NCBI RefSeq assembly: GCF_024362695.1
Contig: NC_065408.1
Span: 16,985,518-17,049,517 of the forward strand
From: Pectinophora gossypiella
Taxonomy: Eukaryota; Arthropoda; Insecta; Lepidoptera; Gelechiidae
Length of the DNA: 64,000 nt
Reading direction: 5' to 3'
Shown here: positions 44,735 to 56,519 of the stretch, piece by piece
Layout: each line of letters begins with the position of its first letter
Numbering within the stretch: position 1 is the stretch's first letter
Notes under the pieces: model-generated
What the model was told of the DNA's origin: nothing
What the model saw: the letters and a program-made list of their open reading frames with translations, nothing else
Databases searched by the model: none
Program-made: the position numbers and the translations under genes

Positions 44735-44890
44735 CTACAGCAAACCCTAATGGGCTAGGCAGAGCCACAAGCAGCTACAGATAACTTACAGCCACTCTTG
44801 ATACGAAGTCCTAAGATGGATAATATATGATGAATCTTATGATAAGAGATCAGCCTCGCTCATAACTGGTTGTTCATCATGTCGTTTTTA
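44735..44890 (+). repeat. Repeat J copy
   Basis: aaccctaatgggctaggcag, gccactcttgatacgaagtc and agagatcagcctcgctc, as at 20095. Confidence 0.5.
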
Positions 44891-45079
44891 GAAAGGACAC
44901 ATACGTTTCAAGACAGATACGACTTAAGACTTAGACTAAAGAAAATTTTCTCAGTTTAAAGAGCTTTATTCTCATAAAAAAAAACTATACATAGTCACTT
45001 ACCTTGAGAACTAAATATTTTAACAAATATAGCTTCAACTTCTTTCCTCTGTTTTGGCACAAACATAAGCTCACGGTTA

Positions 45080-45330
45080 CATCTTAGTGGCAGTCTGAGG
45101 TACATCCATCGCAAGATGAACTAAGTACCCACACCTCATCGAGCTTTCTGTTAGACTAACGAGTCGTATCGCCGTCTATAATGGTGTTAATGGTCGAGTC
45201 AACTGTTTTAGTGAAAATTGCATTTAAGAGAAAATAAAATTAATATTAGTAGAAAATAAAGTTAATGACTCATTGGTGCAGTACCGGACTCCAGTACCGG
45301 GGTTCAAATCGGAGAAGTAAGCCGGTGAAA
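45080..45330 (-). mobile_element. SINE family 4, copy
   Basis: aggtacatccatcgcaagat, gttagactaacgagtcgtat and a tRNA-like end (gcagtaccggactcc, ggggttcaaatcgg). Inverse copy at 54290-54535. Confidence 0.6.
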
Positions 45331-45865
45331 CACAGGAGGACAGTGACTATTACTATTTTGAATATTGCAAAATAAAACTTGATAGCTTTCACATTTAGTT
45401 GTTTTGTATAGTGCTTTAGTGTTTATTTGCCTGAGTCATTAACTTGACAAGAATGATTTTGACTGTATATAAAAGTATAGCAGGCAGAGTTCAGGAGTTA
45501 AATCGCATGGGAACACCGCCCATGGCATGGTATCCCCGTCAATTAACGGATTATCACCGGAGCCGATTACCGGATTCTGTCTGGCTATTAGTCCAAGCTG
45601 TTTACCATTTTCATTTATCGACTGATTGCTAGGTATAGTTGAATTTTTTAAATATGATGTGTGATTATATATAAACATTTATTTTATTTATTATTTATTT
45701 ATTTATTTACTTTTCACGACTTTACAGTGAAGAAGCGCCAAGGCGCCGTGAAACTTTAAATATAAATAATAATATAATTAAATATATTATGAAACATACG
45801 TGTAAACAATACACAAACATATTTAATTTTCACACATCAGTCATCATCTCGCCACTCATGATATA

Positions 45866-46330
45866 GGCTCGCGTTTAACCACAATGTCACTGATGGTAAG
45901 TCACGATATGGTCTAAGGTGGGTCACACTTACTATAGGTAAAGTTGATATTTAAAAATAATATTGGCTCGCGTTTGACCACAATGTCACTGATGGTAAGT
46001 GACGATATGGTCTAAGGTGGGTCACACTTACTATAGGTAAAGTTGATATTTAAAAATAATATTGGCTTGCGTTTGACCACAATGTCACTGATGGTAAGTG
46101 ACGATATGGTCTAAGGTGGGTCACACTTACCATAGGTAAAGTTGATATTTTTAAAAATAATATTGGCTCGCGTTTGACCACAATGTCACCTGATGGTAAG
46201 TGACGACGTGGTCAAAAGAAGTTCACGTGCACCTAGCAAATGCCTATTCACTTTAGACTTGAAGATACCCAGATCATAACGAGCTGGAAAAACGACGACG
46301 GCAGACAGTCGTAAATATTAGTTCAAAAAA
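45866..46330 (-). mobile_element. LINE 3' end with 99-bp tandem repeats in the UTR
   Basis: Units start ggctcgcgtttgaccacaat at 45866, 45965, 46064 and 46165 (periods 99, 99, 101), the last one partial. On the minus strand the ORF relic (46330-46215, complement of aaatgcctattcactttaga) precedes them, so the array is in the 3' UTR. Confidence 0.75.
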
Positions 46331-46779
46331 TTATTAATGTATTTTTTAAAAGGGCTTATCAAATTTTCGTAACCCCGTACATTTTTTGTAATTGTGAGAA
46401 ATCATTAAAAATAAAGAACTATTAAAAGTATCAAATATTGTCGCCTGATAGTGACAACCACGTAAGCGCTTTTTTTAATAATCACTTTAATTATCTATTT
46501 TTATTTATACAAATACATAAAAAAAAATATATATATAAATTATTTACGATAAAGTAAAATTTAAACAGGTTAATAGCGGTCCCTGGGTGAAATTGGGTAC
46601 AAGTACAAATAGGGTACTAATAAGGTATTTACCCGAGGGTAAATACAAATTTACTTTATTTTACCGCACACATACGACTCACGCCTATAAATATTTTATT
46701 TGCAATTAAAATCATTTGATATGGGATTTCATTTGAAATGGGGGTCCGGTATTTAAAAAAAATTGGAAACCCCGAGGAG
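46331..46779. other. Nothing recognised
   Basis: AT-rich, with an (at)n stretch near 46525. No gene or known repeat. Confidence 0.4.
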
Positions 46780-46933
46780 GTTAAAAACGCCACCTGGAAG
46801 CTAATTATCTAAAACAACGGCAATATTGACATTTAACATTTGTTGACATGCACATAAAAATAAGTGCGCAATGTCAAATTACAGAATTGCTATTTTAGAT
46901 GAATTGCTTCAATGTGGCCTATTTAGCCGCCCT
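46780..46933. mobile_element. MITE family B, diverged copy
   Basis: aggttaaaaacgccacctgg, caatattgacatttaacatt, aagtgcgcaatgtcaaatta and atgaattgcttcaatgtggc. Confidence 0.65.
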
Positions 46934-47100
46934 CCCGGGTCTGCATGACAACCGCGCCGCGCGTGGTGCGAATTATATTGAGCGCTTCGACCAATAGCCG
47001 TTTGATGTCCATCTACGTAGATAGAATTCGTATCAATTATTGGTCCAAGCGCTCGATATAATTCGCACCGCGCGCGGCGCGGTTGTCATGCAAACCCGGC
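46934..47100. mobile_element. GC-rich fold-back element abutting MITE B
   Basis: Left arm gtctgcatgacaaccgcgcc continuing through gtggtgcgaattatattgag; right arm its inverse ending gcggttgtcatgcaaacccgg. Arms about 60 bases, loop about 40 with tacgta. Unclassified MITE. Confidence 0.8.
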
Positions 47101-47534
47101 TGATCTACACAATCAACGTTCACAAACTCAACCGCCTGAACTTTACACTTAAGTTCCCAATACCCGCAAGTGCAATACAAATAGCATATTCCATACTCCA
47201 TCATTGGAGTGTTACTGTCGACGTGTCTTGTACAAATAACAACACGTCACAGTAAAGTAGGAATGTGTCTCGAGAAACGACCGGCAGCCATCAATTACTG
47301 AGACACCGACGAATAATAATGTGTGGCCTGGAAACTAGCGGGATACATTGGTCAGACAAACATCCCTACACGCCCGAATTAAAAAAAAAACAAAAACACA
47401 CACAAAAACAAAAAGCACTCAACAACACTGTACGTATTTAGTTTTTATACGTGGCTTGATAAATGCGCAAATGTCAAATACGACCGGTTGCCATACAACC
47501 ATAAAGTTGAAGTTGAAGTTGAGTGCTGTCCTGA

Positions 47535-47720
47535 ACCTCTCTCTCCTGGTACAAAATTTAAGACAGCAGACCTGAGGGTACCAAGTCGGGCTCGAACCTC
47601 GACTCAGCGTCATCAGCAGCATAGTCTGAGAGGATTGTATTTTAAAGAATGAATTGACGCTAGTGGACCGATAGCGATAAGCACTGAATGAGGGACATCG
47701 TCGATCACGCCGACGGATTC
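47535..47720 (+). repeat. Dispersed repeat A copy
   Basis: tctctcctggtacaaaattt, cgaacctcgactcagcgtca and gatagcgataagcactgaat. Confidence 0.75.
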
Positions 47721-49160
47721 GGTTTGTGAGTATTGTTACGAACGATACATATCGCTAGTGGGTTACCGTCTTCCAGGCAAAGCCATGTCGCTAAGCGACG
47801 TAACTTGTGTAAAGAACTGGTGCCTAGAGAAACCATTCTGGCAAAGGGATTCGCTTGCGCTCGAGTAGTGGTCTTAAGGCCTGTACAGTCAAAGAGCTTA
47901 AGTGCAGTCACTGAGCCCAGCGAATTTTTTATAAACAGTGGTGAAATTATGAACTATTAGTTGTCATAATTATAAAATTTATGTTTTTGTAGGTGTTTTT
48001 GATCTATTACAGAAAAGACATGTAATCAGGAGGACTTAAGTGCAACCACTTAATTTATTACTTTGCAAGGATTGGACTTTTGTGCCTTATAGTACATACT
48101 GTTAAATTACAAACGTCATTGTTTAACTATTGCATCTGGAAATGTGAACCATAACAGGGTAATAGAATAGAACCTTGACCACAACGAGCGAATTCCATAT
48201 CCATATCGTTTTAAAAATGCAAAAAACTTGCAACATGGAATATTATTTACTTCTTCCAACTATTCAATTTCTAAGCCATGCATTAAACTGTTAAATGCTA
48301 CTTAAATTTTCATATCCGCTCGAACGCTTCTCTTATGATTCCCCCAATTTCAGAGCCCCACTCAGCTGCCACCGTAAGCGTTAATTAGTAAGATCCAGCG
48401 ATTTGCCTCAAATTGGCTGAGCTCTGCGTCTGAGTCGAACTTGGCTAAGTCGAACAATAATACCGATGTAAACCTTAGCAATCACTCTGTAGTAAAGCAG
48501 GATTCATGGAATGTGTTAGTCGACAATTTTACCTTCACATTAAATACAGGTTTAAGTAAACCATTTGCTAGAGCAGCGATGCCTTAAGTGGGTTCAATGA
48601 GATCTAGGGGTTCTGTTAGAAAAGTCATTAGGGATCCGCGAAATTATTGTTTCTTGGACATAATCAATATTTTTTTTTATCACATTAAAAGTAAAAGAGA
48701 GGAATAAAGTTGTGGGTTGGGGCATGATGGAAAAGATTATATTTCTTTAATTCTTGTTTACTAAAAACGTTTTATGAATTTAATACATGTTCCATTTTAA
48801 AACAACCGACCGCCATTTCCCTCTCATTCCGCAATCCTTTCTTCTCTCTCGCTCAGTCCTCGCTCTCTCTGTCACACACCTTTACGTTATGGTTTCATTC
48901 CTACAATCCGCCATCCTGCTCTCAATCTGTCCTTAATAATCCGTGATCATCGATTAGATTGTCGATCGATTAAATACATTTTGTCGAAATCGGTAAATTT
49001 GTTTTTTCTCTAACATGCGTGCCACGTGATTTATTTCGTATTTTGACAGAACGACATGACTTCTTTGGGTTCACATATTAGCACCAATCGATAAAACGAC
49101 ATAATTATATCGTCAGAATCGATAAAATGACCGTGGCATATCATGTTGCGCATGTTAGCC
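47721..49160. other. Gene-free stretch
   Basis: AT-rich. A ct-rich low-complexity patch at 48838-48875. No supported gene. Confidence 0.4.
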
Positions 49161-49165
49161 CTAAT

Positions 49166-49275
49166 GATCAAATCAAATCAAATCAAATCAAATCAAATCA
49201 AATCAAATCAAATCAAATCAAATCAAATCAAATCAAATATACTTTATTGCACACAACATACAAAACAAATCAGAT
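49166..49275 (-). repeat. (atcaa)n array at a LINE tail
   Basis: About 14 units of aatca (49166-49236) followed by atactttattgcacacaaca, the complement of a LINE 3' UTR end seen also at 635-660 and 61430-61450. So the array is an expanded LINE tail. Confidence 0.75.
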
Positions 49276-49399
49276 AACGCGTGACTTATATCGTAATGTT
49301 GTAGTGTGTGCGTCTCACAGTGCAACGTCACTGGTTTGAATTCTAGGTCTAGACCACTGTATTTGACTTAGAAATTAGGTTCAGACATTAAGATAAGAA

Positions 49400-49555
49400 A
49401 GAGTACCCAGTAGGGTGTTCGCGCCCAACTGGGCACCCTCAGGCCTGTTGTCTTAAACGTTGTACCAGGTGAGAGCCTCCAGCGCTCCCCATTTGTCCGG
49501 CCAAGTAGTTAATAATGCCATCTGCGGCAAATATACAATAAGTTACGTCAAAAAA
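49400..49555 (-). repeat. Dispersed repeat A copy
   Basis: cgcgcccaactgggcaccct, cgttgtaccaggtgagagcc and gcggcaaatatacaataagt. Confidence 0.8.
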
Positions 49556-50545
49556 CCTCACGATACTCTTAGTACCGTTTTAATACCCTTTAGAGAACGG
49601 TTATACAGACAACCTATATTCACAATTGGATAATTTCTGTCTTCGGATAAGTATTTTAACAAAATACAGACGCTTATTTTATGCCTCTTAAAATATTTTA
49701 TTTTTTCGAAAAAGCTTTATATAACAGAAAAGAAACATATTTTTATCAATTATTTTAAGTTTCTCGCGAAAACGGTTGGTTACGCGACATTTCGCCCAGT
49801 GACGTCACATTTCAACAAACAAAAAAAAAGGGTGCCGGTAGAGGTAAAGATATTACAGGCCTTAGAGCCAAGATTTGCAGAGTCCAGTCAAATACCATAG
49901 ACAGATATTGCAACACAAACAGATCAATATCAATACGCTAGGCAGGCTAACATTTGAGGTATTGGTCTAGGCTAGTCGATGCCCAAAGCATGGACCGATG
50001 GGAATTCGGCAATATTAGATTGATTTGTGCTATTAATTTCAATATTAGCTCGTCTTAGCAATATTCGGTTGCGTACGGGTTATGCACATTATAGCAACGG
50101 TGCAAAGGAGGAGGTAAATACGTTTGAAATATTTTGTTCATCATCATCATCTCTCTAGCTCTCTCTCTATTTAAGAGCAGCGCTCTTGTGGGTGGATTAA
50201 CTGCCATTCCTCTCTTCTTCCCGCCAAATAATAAAAAAAAAATAAAAAAAAAAATGTTTATTACTCTCACCACAAAAATGTACAACTTCGTGCTGTCTTG
50301 GCTTAGAACATAAAATTTTGTGGGAGCTGGTTCTTGTTAAAGGCTTTACGCCTGTGCTACAAGTAACCAGGCCCCGCGCCTTGGATATAAATGATGACTC
50401 TAAGGTTACAAAAAGAAACATATACTATGGTGAAAATTGAGAAAAAAAAAGAAAAAAAGTGAAAATAAAGTAAAAACGGTTGAATCAGTTTTAGTTAAAC
50501 TAGACTTAAAATTAAATTAATAACTAAAACTAAAACTAAAACAGT
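49556..50545. other. Gene-free stretch
   Basis: A short repeat-H-like fragment (aagagcagcgctcttgt) at 50173, A-rich runs at 50230 and 50440. Nothing else supported. Confidence 0.4.
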
Positions 50546-50548
50546 ATC

Positions 50549-50549
<1 letters not shown>

Positions 50550-50580
<31 letters not shown>
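50550..50580. repeat. (tg)n microsatellite
   Basis: About 14 uninterrupted tg dinucleotides. Confidence 0.85.
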
Positions 50581-50582
<2 letters not shown>

Positions 50583-50879
50583 TGTGTTTATATTTATGGG
50601 TGAAATATTTTGTGATCTCAGGTAATTGGAGTGAGAAGCGCCTCGGTGTCATCATAAGACAAGCCCTGTAGCCATGCTACTAATTTTCTTTTGCATTCGT
50701 ATTTGTTGAGTGTATTTATGTTAAGAGTAGCATTTATTTGATTGTAAAGAAAGCTTCACCTCCCGATACGACACGACCTGCACCTTTTCTTTTATTTGTT
50801 TCATAACATGTTATCCTAGGTCTACCCCTTCCTCTCTTCCCTTCAATTTTTCCTGACGTTCTTCGTGCTTATCTCCCTA

Positions 50880-51185
50880 GCATTATCCCGTTTTTCACAT
50901 GGTCCGCTTACCTAACCTGAAGATTTGACAGATCCGGTTTTTTACAGAAGCTACTGCCTGTCTGACCTTCCAACCCGCGAAGGGAAAACCAGCCCAATAC
51001 AGGTTAGGTCACATACCTCAGAAAAGGTATTTCTCGGGAATGTGGGTTCCTTCATCGCTGAGCACGTGGTAATCATTAATGATTCAAACATGAATTTGAT
51101 AACAAATTCAAAAATATTGGTTTAGGCCTGTACTGGATTCCAACCTGCGACCTCAAAGTGTGCTACCAACTGCAACGGTCACTTT
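50880..51185 (-). mobile_element. SINE family 3, long copy
   Basis: Runs from cattatcccgtttttcacat through ccaacccgcgaagggaaaac, taggtcacatacctcagaaa and gtggtaatcattaatgattc to cctgcgacctcaaagtgtgc. The tRNA-like head is at the right end (minus strand). Confidence 0.75.
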
Positions 51186-51894
51186 GTAAAATATACTATG
51201 CATAGCATTCTTTAGTTGGGTAATAAAAGTCACAAAAAAATAAAAAAATGCTGCGTTTATATATACAGCTAAATTACCTACAGAATAAATGAAGCAACCC
51301 TTATCGTGGACGTAACCGCCGATAATCATTTATAAAAGAGCTAACTTCAACCCGTTAATATTTATCGCGTTATACAATAAAAAAAGAAAATGGCTGAAGA
51401 CCAACCCTGTATGGCTTTTCGTAAAACCGAAGTTGACTTTAAATACACGCTTGGAGTAATGAACAGGAAGAATAATGCACGAAAGGAAGCAATATGTAAG
51501 CCTAATAACAGAAAAACAAACATCTGTAAACAATAGTCACCTAAACACAAAGAAAGGAAACACTTATCAATTAAATTGAGGACAATGAAATCGATACTAT
51601 AGACCGAACAAAACTATATCACCTACTCAATGGAACAAAATAACACTTCATCATAGCACGTTCAAAATTTGAAATTTCCAATATGGCGGATAATACGTCA
51701 TATCAATGGCGCCTAATGACGTGTGGCTTGATAATTAAACGTCATTTCACGCGTCAAGGGCTGTTGGGGTTTGAAACACACGGAATTCGACGTAAACATC
51801 TATGTTTTTCACAAGTCCTATATTTTATTTTTCTTTTCAAATGTACCGTTGCTTCTCTTTATGACGTAACTGGCTAAGTAGTGAATACATCTGA

Positions 51895-52245
51895 AGCTTT
51901 TTTGACAGATGGCATTAACTACTTGGCCGGACAAATGGGGAGCGCTAAGAGCTCTCTCTCGGTACAAAATTTAAGACACAGGCCTGAGGGTGCCCTTGGG
52001 CTTAAAACAATTTGAAAGATTTAATCGACTCTAGGGGGTAAGCGCTGAGAGAGAGAGAAATCGTCGACCATGCTGGCGGGGTTGTTTGTTGTGAAGAGCT
52101 GATTGGCCGCCTCTATGGCTAGAGCAATGCGGGATCTTAACGTCCCTAAGCGGGATGTATTCGGAAGCCGCAACTACCAACGGAATTGGGTGGTGCAGAG
52201 CAGAATCGAAAACATCCGAAGCAACACTACAATAAATCAAGTTAA
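51895..52245 (+). repeat. Dispersed repeat A, longest copy (about 350 bp)
   Basis: gacagatggcattaactact, ggacaaatggggagcgcta, ggcctgagggtgccc, gactctaggggg and gtcgaccatgctggcggggt through to aacactacaataaatcaagt. Serves as reference for the family. Confidence 0.8.
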
Positions 52246-52544
52246 ATAAAAAAAAAAACTCTTGTCAATGTATCGTAGTAATGACAAATTCTCTTTTGCG
52301 TCGTAATGGCTAGAACCCATTACCATAAAACTGACTTTTCTAAGTTCGAGTCTGACTTTTCAAAACTTAAAATCTTAATAGGCAGAGACCACAGATTTCA
52401 CTTACTACGATGGGTATCGATGATTTATTTCTTCGCTATAATATGCATAGCGTCGCACTGAAGATCATCGCTGTTTTTTTATCGCCTTTAGGTATTACAT
52501 CCCCACTCTCGCTTCTTCCACTCTCATCGAAGGCTAGAAGATGA

Positions 52545-52690
52545 CTCATACATAAACTCAGAAGAAGAGACTACGGAATTCCATTTGCTTCGATCCTGAC
52601 ACACTTCTATTGCTCCACACTCATCAATCGTTTCATATACCCACGCCGGTTCAGAGTAGATGTTACTGAACGTTTTCTAAGGCATCTCCA
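52545..52690. repeat. Repeat L fragment
   Basis: ataaactcagaagaagagac, aattccatttgcttcgatcc and cacacttctattgctc, as at 30730. Confidence 0.4.
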
Positions 52691-52999
52691 ATTTGGTTAA
52701 GGAAATGACAATGTTTTAAAAAATCGTCATCCACTAAAGCAGTGTGTAGTAAACTAAACGCGATACAAGGACTCAATAAATATCACTAGCCGTCGATACA
52801 GAACGGAAATGATGTCGTTTGTGATATCGACAATGTTTGAGCCCAAGCTGTAATGGGGACCGTATTTCAAATTTTCGACATTTGAAATTTGACTCTGTTC
52901 AAATTGTTTGCTTAACGTGTAGTGTTTAGTTGCTAGTCAATTTGTATGTTGATATTGTCAATACATGATAATTGAAATATCAATGTTATTTTTATACAG

Positions 53000-53034
53000 T
53001 TGACGACGTAAGCGGGATTGAAAGAAAAACTCAG
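53000..53034 (+). CDS. Candidate 35-nt micro-exon, possible long-form unc5
   Basis: Strong acceptor (tatttttatacag) and perfect donor (cag|gtaagt) bracket 35 bases that are open in only one phase, start phase 1 and end phase 0, giving VDDVSGIERKTQ. That is the phase left by the 18115-18183 candidate. Not a known domain. A 5'-truncated LINE tail begins about 25 bases downstream. Confidence 0.35.
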
Positions 53035-53059
53035 GTAAGTAGGTACATGAGTGAATTAA

Positions 53060-53235
53060 AAGGTGAATACCCTCATTGATTTAAAAGATGTATTGCTGTT
53101 TTGCAGTTTCTTGTCATTTCTTCTCCTCAGCCGTAACACCTTGCGAAATGACGTAAATTCAAAAATGTTACATTGACTTTCGACAAGTTTATCCATGATA
53201 ATTACGTTGAATAAATGATTCTGATTTCTGAAAAT
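53060..53235 (+). mobile_element. Jockey-like LINE, 3' UTR-only copy
   Basis: Inverse of 43640-43800 over its whole length (gatttaaaagatgtattgct, gcgaaatgacgtaaattc, gaataaatgattctgatttc). Severe 5' truncation, same family as 43640-44725. Confidence 0.8.
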
Positions 53236-53664
53236 AAACATAAAAAATGATGGTATTTTCATCTTATCCTCCTCATGCAATCGCATTTTAACACAGAAGT
53301 CGTGTTAAACTGTCAGTAGATCATTATAATAATAACGAAGTGCAAGGAAGGATTCTCGTACTGACAACATTTCCTGTAACCTATAAAAATCTGCTTAAGC
53401 CAAACATGTCCAAACATCCATCAGCATTTAGGACATGTCTACTCGCTAAATGACTTCATAAAAGCCACATAAACTCGGTAATTTATAGCTCCCATTCAGG
53501 ATTTGAATGAAACATGACGTTGGTAAGGATATGCGACGTTTACGAAGCAATAAAGTGTTTATTGTGCTACAGCATTCGGTTCAATGGCGAAAGACGGAGT
53601 TGAAGAGTTGGCGTCGTGATAGTTTTTCTGGTTTTGTTTGGATGGTTGTTTATGACTGACGGTT

Positions 53665-53910
53665 GACTGGTCGACGATTTCCCTCATTCAGCGCTTATCG
53701 CTATCGACCCACTAGGGTCGATTAATTCTTTCAAATATTTTTCCTTTCAGACGACGCCCTGAGCCGGGGTTCGCGCCCAACTGGGCACCCTCAGGCCTGT
53801 TGTCTTAAACGTTGTACCGGGTGAGAGCCTTCAGCGCTCCCCATTTGTCCGGCCAAGTAGTTAATGCCATCTGCGGCAAATCTACAATAAGTCACGTCAA
53901 AAAAAAATGT
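53665..53910 (-). repeat. Dispersed repeat A copy
   Basis: tggtcgacgatttccctcat, cagacgacgccctgagccgg, cctcaggcctgttgtct and tctacaataagtcacgtcaa; one of the best preserved. Confidence 0.85.
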
Positions 53911-54003
53911 TTATGACTTCTGAAAGGCGATGGTTGCTGCAGTCAATTAAATTCTGAATATAACATACAGTGACTACTTTATTCATTGTTTCATTTCTAA
54001 AAT

Positions 54004-54270
54004 ACTAGTGACCCGCCCTGGCTTCGCTCGGGTGCAATGCTGAGGAAAACATGAAATTATTTACGAGATCACATTAAAAACCTCAAAATAACAGTATTTC
54101 CCCACTATATGATAGATGTTATTATACATAATTATAAACCTTCCTCTTGAATCACTTTATCTATTACAAAAAACCGCATCAAAATCCGTTGCGTAGTTTT
54201 AAAGATTTAAGCGTACATACATAGGGATATAGGGACAGAAAAAGCGACTTTGTTTTATGCTATGTAGTGA
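54004..54270 (-). mobile_element. Non-autonomous Helitron-like element, copy 2
   Basis: On the minus strand begins TCACTACATAGCATAAAAC (54270), preceded by A, and ends with a hairpin (acccg...cgggt over the ggcttcg loop, 54010-54033) and ctagt at 54008-54004. The base after ctagt is A rather than the T expected at a Helitron insertion. Confidence 0.65.
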
Positions 54271-54289
54271 TTAGATGACAAAGTCACTA

Positions 54290-54535
54290 TTGTCCTATGA
54301 TTCATAAGCTCACGGGCATGCTTCTCAAACGAGGAGCGCCGCCGGTTTGAATCCGGGTATCGTAATTGCACCAATGAATTATTATTTTATCTTAAGTACA
54401 GTTTTCATTAACACAGTTGGCTGGACCATTATAACCGGCGATACGACTCACTAAACTATTACGTTGGTCTAACAAAAAGCTCAGTGAAGTCTTGTAATTT
54501 GTTCATTTTGCGATGGATGTACCTCCAACTACCCC
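54290..54535 (+). mobile_element. SINE family 4 copy
   Basis: tRNA-like part with B box ggtttgaatcc, then attgcaccaatgaatta, gcgatacgactcact, gttggtctaaca and gcgatggatgtacctcc. Confidence 0.6.
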
Positions 54536-54552
54536 AATTGTGATGTACTTAA

Positions 54553-54615
54553 TTAATAACCCTGACGCGAGGGTTGATGTGGTTGGTAATCCATCTCACA
54601 ATCCCCACGATGAAG
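54553..54615 (+). repeat. Family 1 SINE tail fragment
   Basis: aataaccctgacgcgagggt and gttggtaatccatctcacaa: only the 3' 60 bases. Confidence 0.65.
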
Positions 54616-55750
54616 ACACACATCATCATCTCCATCAATCCACCCTACGTATTCACAACACACAAAATTACAGCCAACACATTATAAGTTACCTTCTAAT
54701 TTTCCAACCGCAGAATAGAACCCATATTTTCTTACAAAGAAGCCTTTCATTAGAACTGTAGAACCCTTCGTAATCCCTAGACAGTGAATGGTTCCTGATT
54801 GCAAACCCCCCTTATGTTGAAATCATAATTCTGCATTGAAGTATCCCCTAGTGACTACTCAAATTGCAGTGAAAATTGTATATTTTTTATAATCCTCATA
54901 ATCCCTACCTGGTAGGTAAGTAGAGAGAATTTTTGTATGAAGCAACTTACTAAGTATTTACTTTTAAACAGAGTAAAATGAAAATTATTATTGAAAAATA
55001 TACCTATAAGTACGAGTATTGAAGAAAAACGAAATAGTAAAATAGAGTCAAACTAAATTCCACATCTAAAATTCATCGTCGACGATAAAGAAAAAGATTG
55101 GCTTTACATGTCAGTCGACTACATAAGATCTCTAAATCTTGTAAGAGGTAGTCTACATGTTTTAGTGAAAAATATAATTAAAGTTGTTAAGTAAAATGAG
55201 ATTGATTTTTATCATGTTAGATCGGCTTTATTTCTAGATTATCATTTTATAACTGATTTCAGATCTCCAGATCTATCACCAAAAAGAGCTGAAAAGTAGT
55301 CACGAAGAATGTAACTAAAAGAGCTTTATTCTTTTTTCAGAACTGTCTGAGCCCCTCGGAGCTGTTTTATATTAGTTCTCCTCAAACGCCTAAAGCCAGT
55401 TAGTCCAATTTCCTTTCGAGCCAATGTTTTCCGTGACCACTAATTAAATAACTTTTTACAAGCTCCAAACTTTGGTGCCTGACCAGCCAATCAGGGCAGA
55501 AGTAAAAAGTCGCATTTAACGAAAGGAAATCGTAGCACACTTCACAGTGATATACAAGGAGTAAGACAGGTTGCTAAATATTTGATAATGCTTTGTCAAT
55601 GCGTGCCAGTTGTCTATAAATTAATTAAACACGCTGTCACTTACAGTTGATAAAGTAGGTATTAAGAAAATTATGTTATTAAATATGTTATCAGATCTTT
55701 TGCTTACTTCTTTTTAATAGAGCCAGAATGTTATGTACCGTTGCCTTGCA
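54616..55750. other. Gene-free stretch
   Basis: AT-rich. No gene or repeat recognised. Confidence 0.4.
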
Positions 55751-55754
55751 TAAT

Positions 55755-55850
55755 ATTACCGGGTGAGAGCCTTCAGCTCTCCCCATTTGTTCGACCAAGT
55801 AGTTAATGCCATCTGCGGCAAATCTACAATAGGTCACGTCAAATAAAAAA
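55755..55850 (-). repeat. Dispersed repeat A fragment
   Basis: attaccgggtgagagccttc, tccccatttgttcgacc and ctacaataggtcacgtcaaa. Confidence 0.75.
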
Positions 55851-56029
55851 AAAACTTGCATAATATAAATTACTTTTGAATGTGATTTTTGTCAACAAAA
55901 CTTTTTTCCCTTAAAAAAGCTAGTGTTAATCCAGGAAAATATTGTGGCCTCAATTTTTAACTTTGCGGCTCGAAATTAATTGACAGATATTGAGGTTTTG
56001 GTGAACAAAATCAAAATACAATATCATGA

Positions 56030-56215
56030 TCTTCCTGGTATTATCCCGTTTTTCACAGGGTCCGTTTACCTAACCTGGAGATTTGACAGGTCCGTTTTTT
56101 TACAGAAGCGACTGCCTGACCGTCCAACCCGCGAAGGGAAAACCAGCCCAATACGGGTTGAGGTTACATGAATCCGAAATGCATTTCTCGGGTATTCTCA
56201 CGATATTTATTGGAA
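56030..56215 (-). mobile_element. SINE family 3, partial
   Basis: attatcccgtttttcacagg, cgactgcctgaccgtcc and aaatgcatttctcgggtatt; tRNA-like head missing. Confidence 0.7.
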
Positions 56216-56519
56216 GTTATACTACTGTAATTATAAACTGTGCCTTCGTCGTCTAAATCACATTAACTCGACTAACTTTTAACCCCCGTCGGTAAACAAC
56301 GCGACAAGCAACGGAACTGTGGGCACAAATAAAACACTAATTCTTCCTTCTAAGGTATGTATTTCAGTGGAAATCAAGCGATATATTCTATTGTAGGCGC
56401 AAATATATTACATTGAAGTAACATTACACTTGTATGCTCACTAAATATTAATGATGATGTTTATTATGTGGTTAGTTGCTCAGCTGGACTGAAATGGTAT
56501 CAAATGAAAAAGTGCTGGA

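Noticed and set aside
45866..46215. CRISPR-like array
   Set aside because: Contiguous 99-bp tandem units without spacers, in a eukaryotic LINE tail.
49127..49339. Open frame with KSNQI repeats
   Set aside because: It is a translation of the aatca microsatellite, not a gene.
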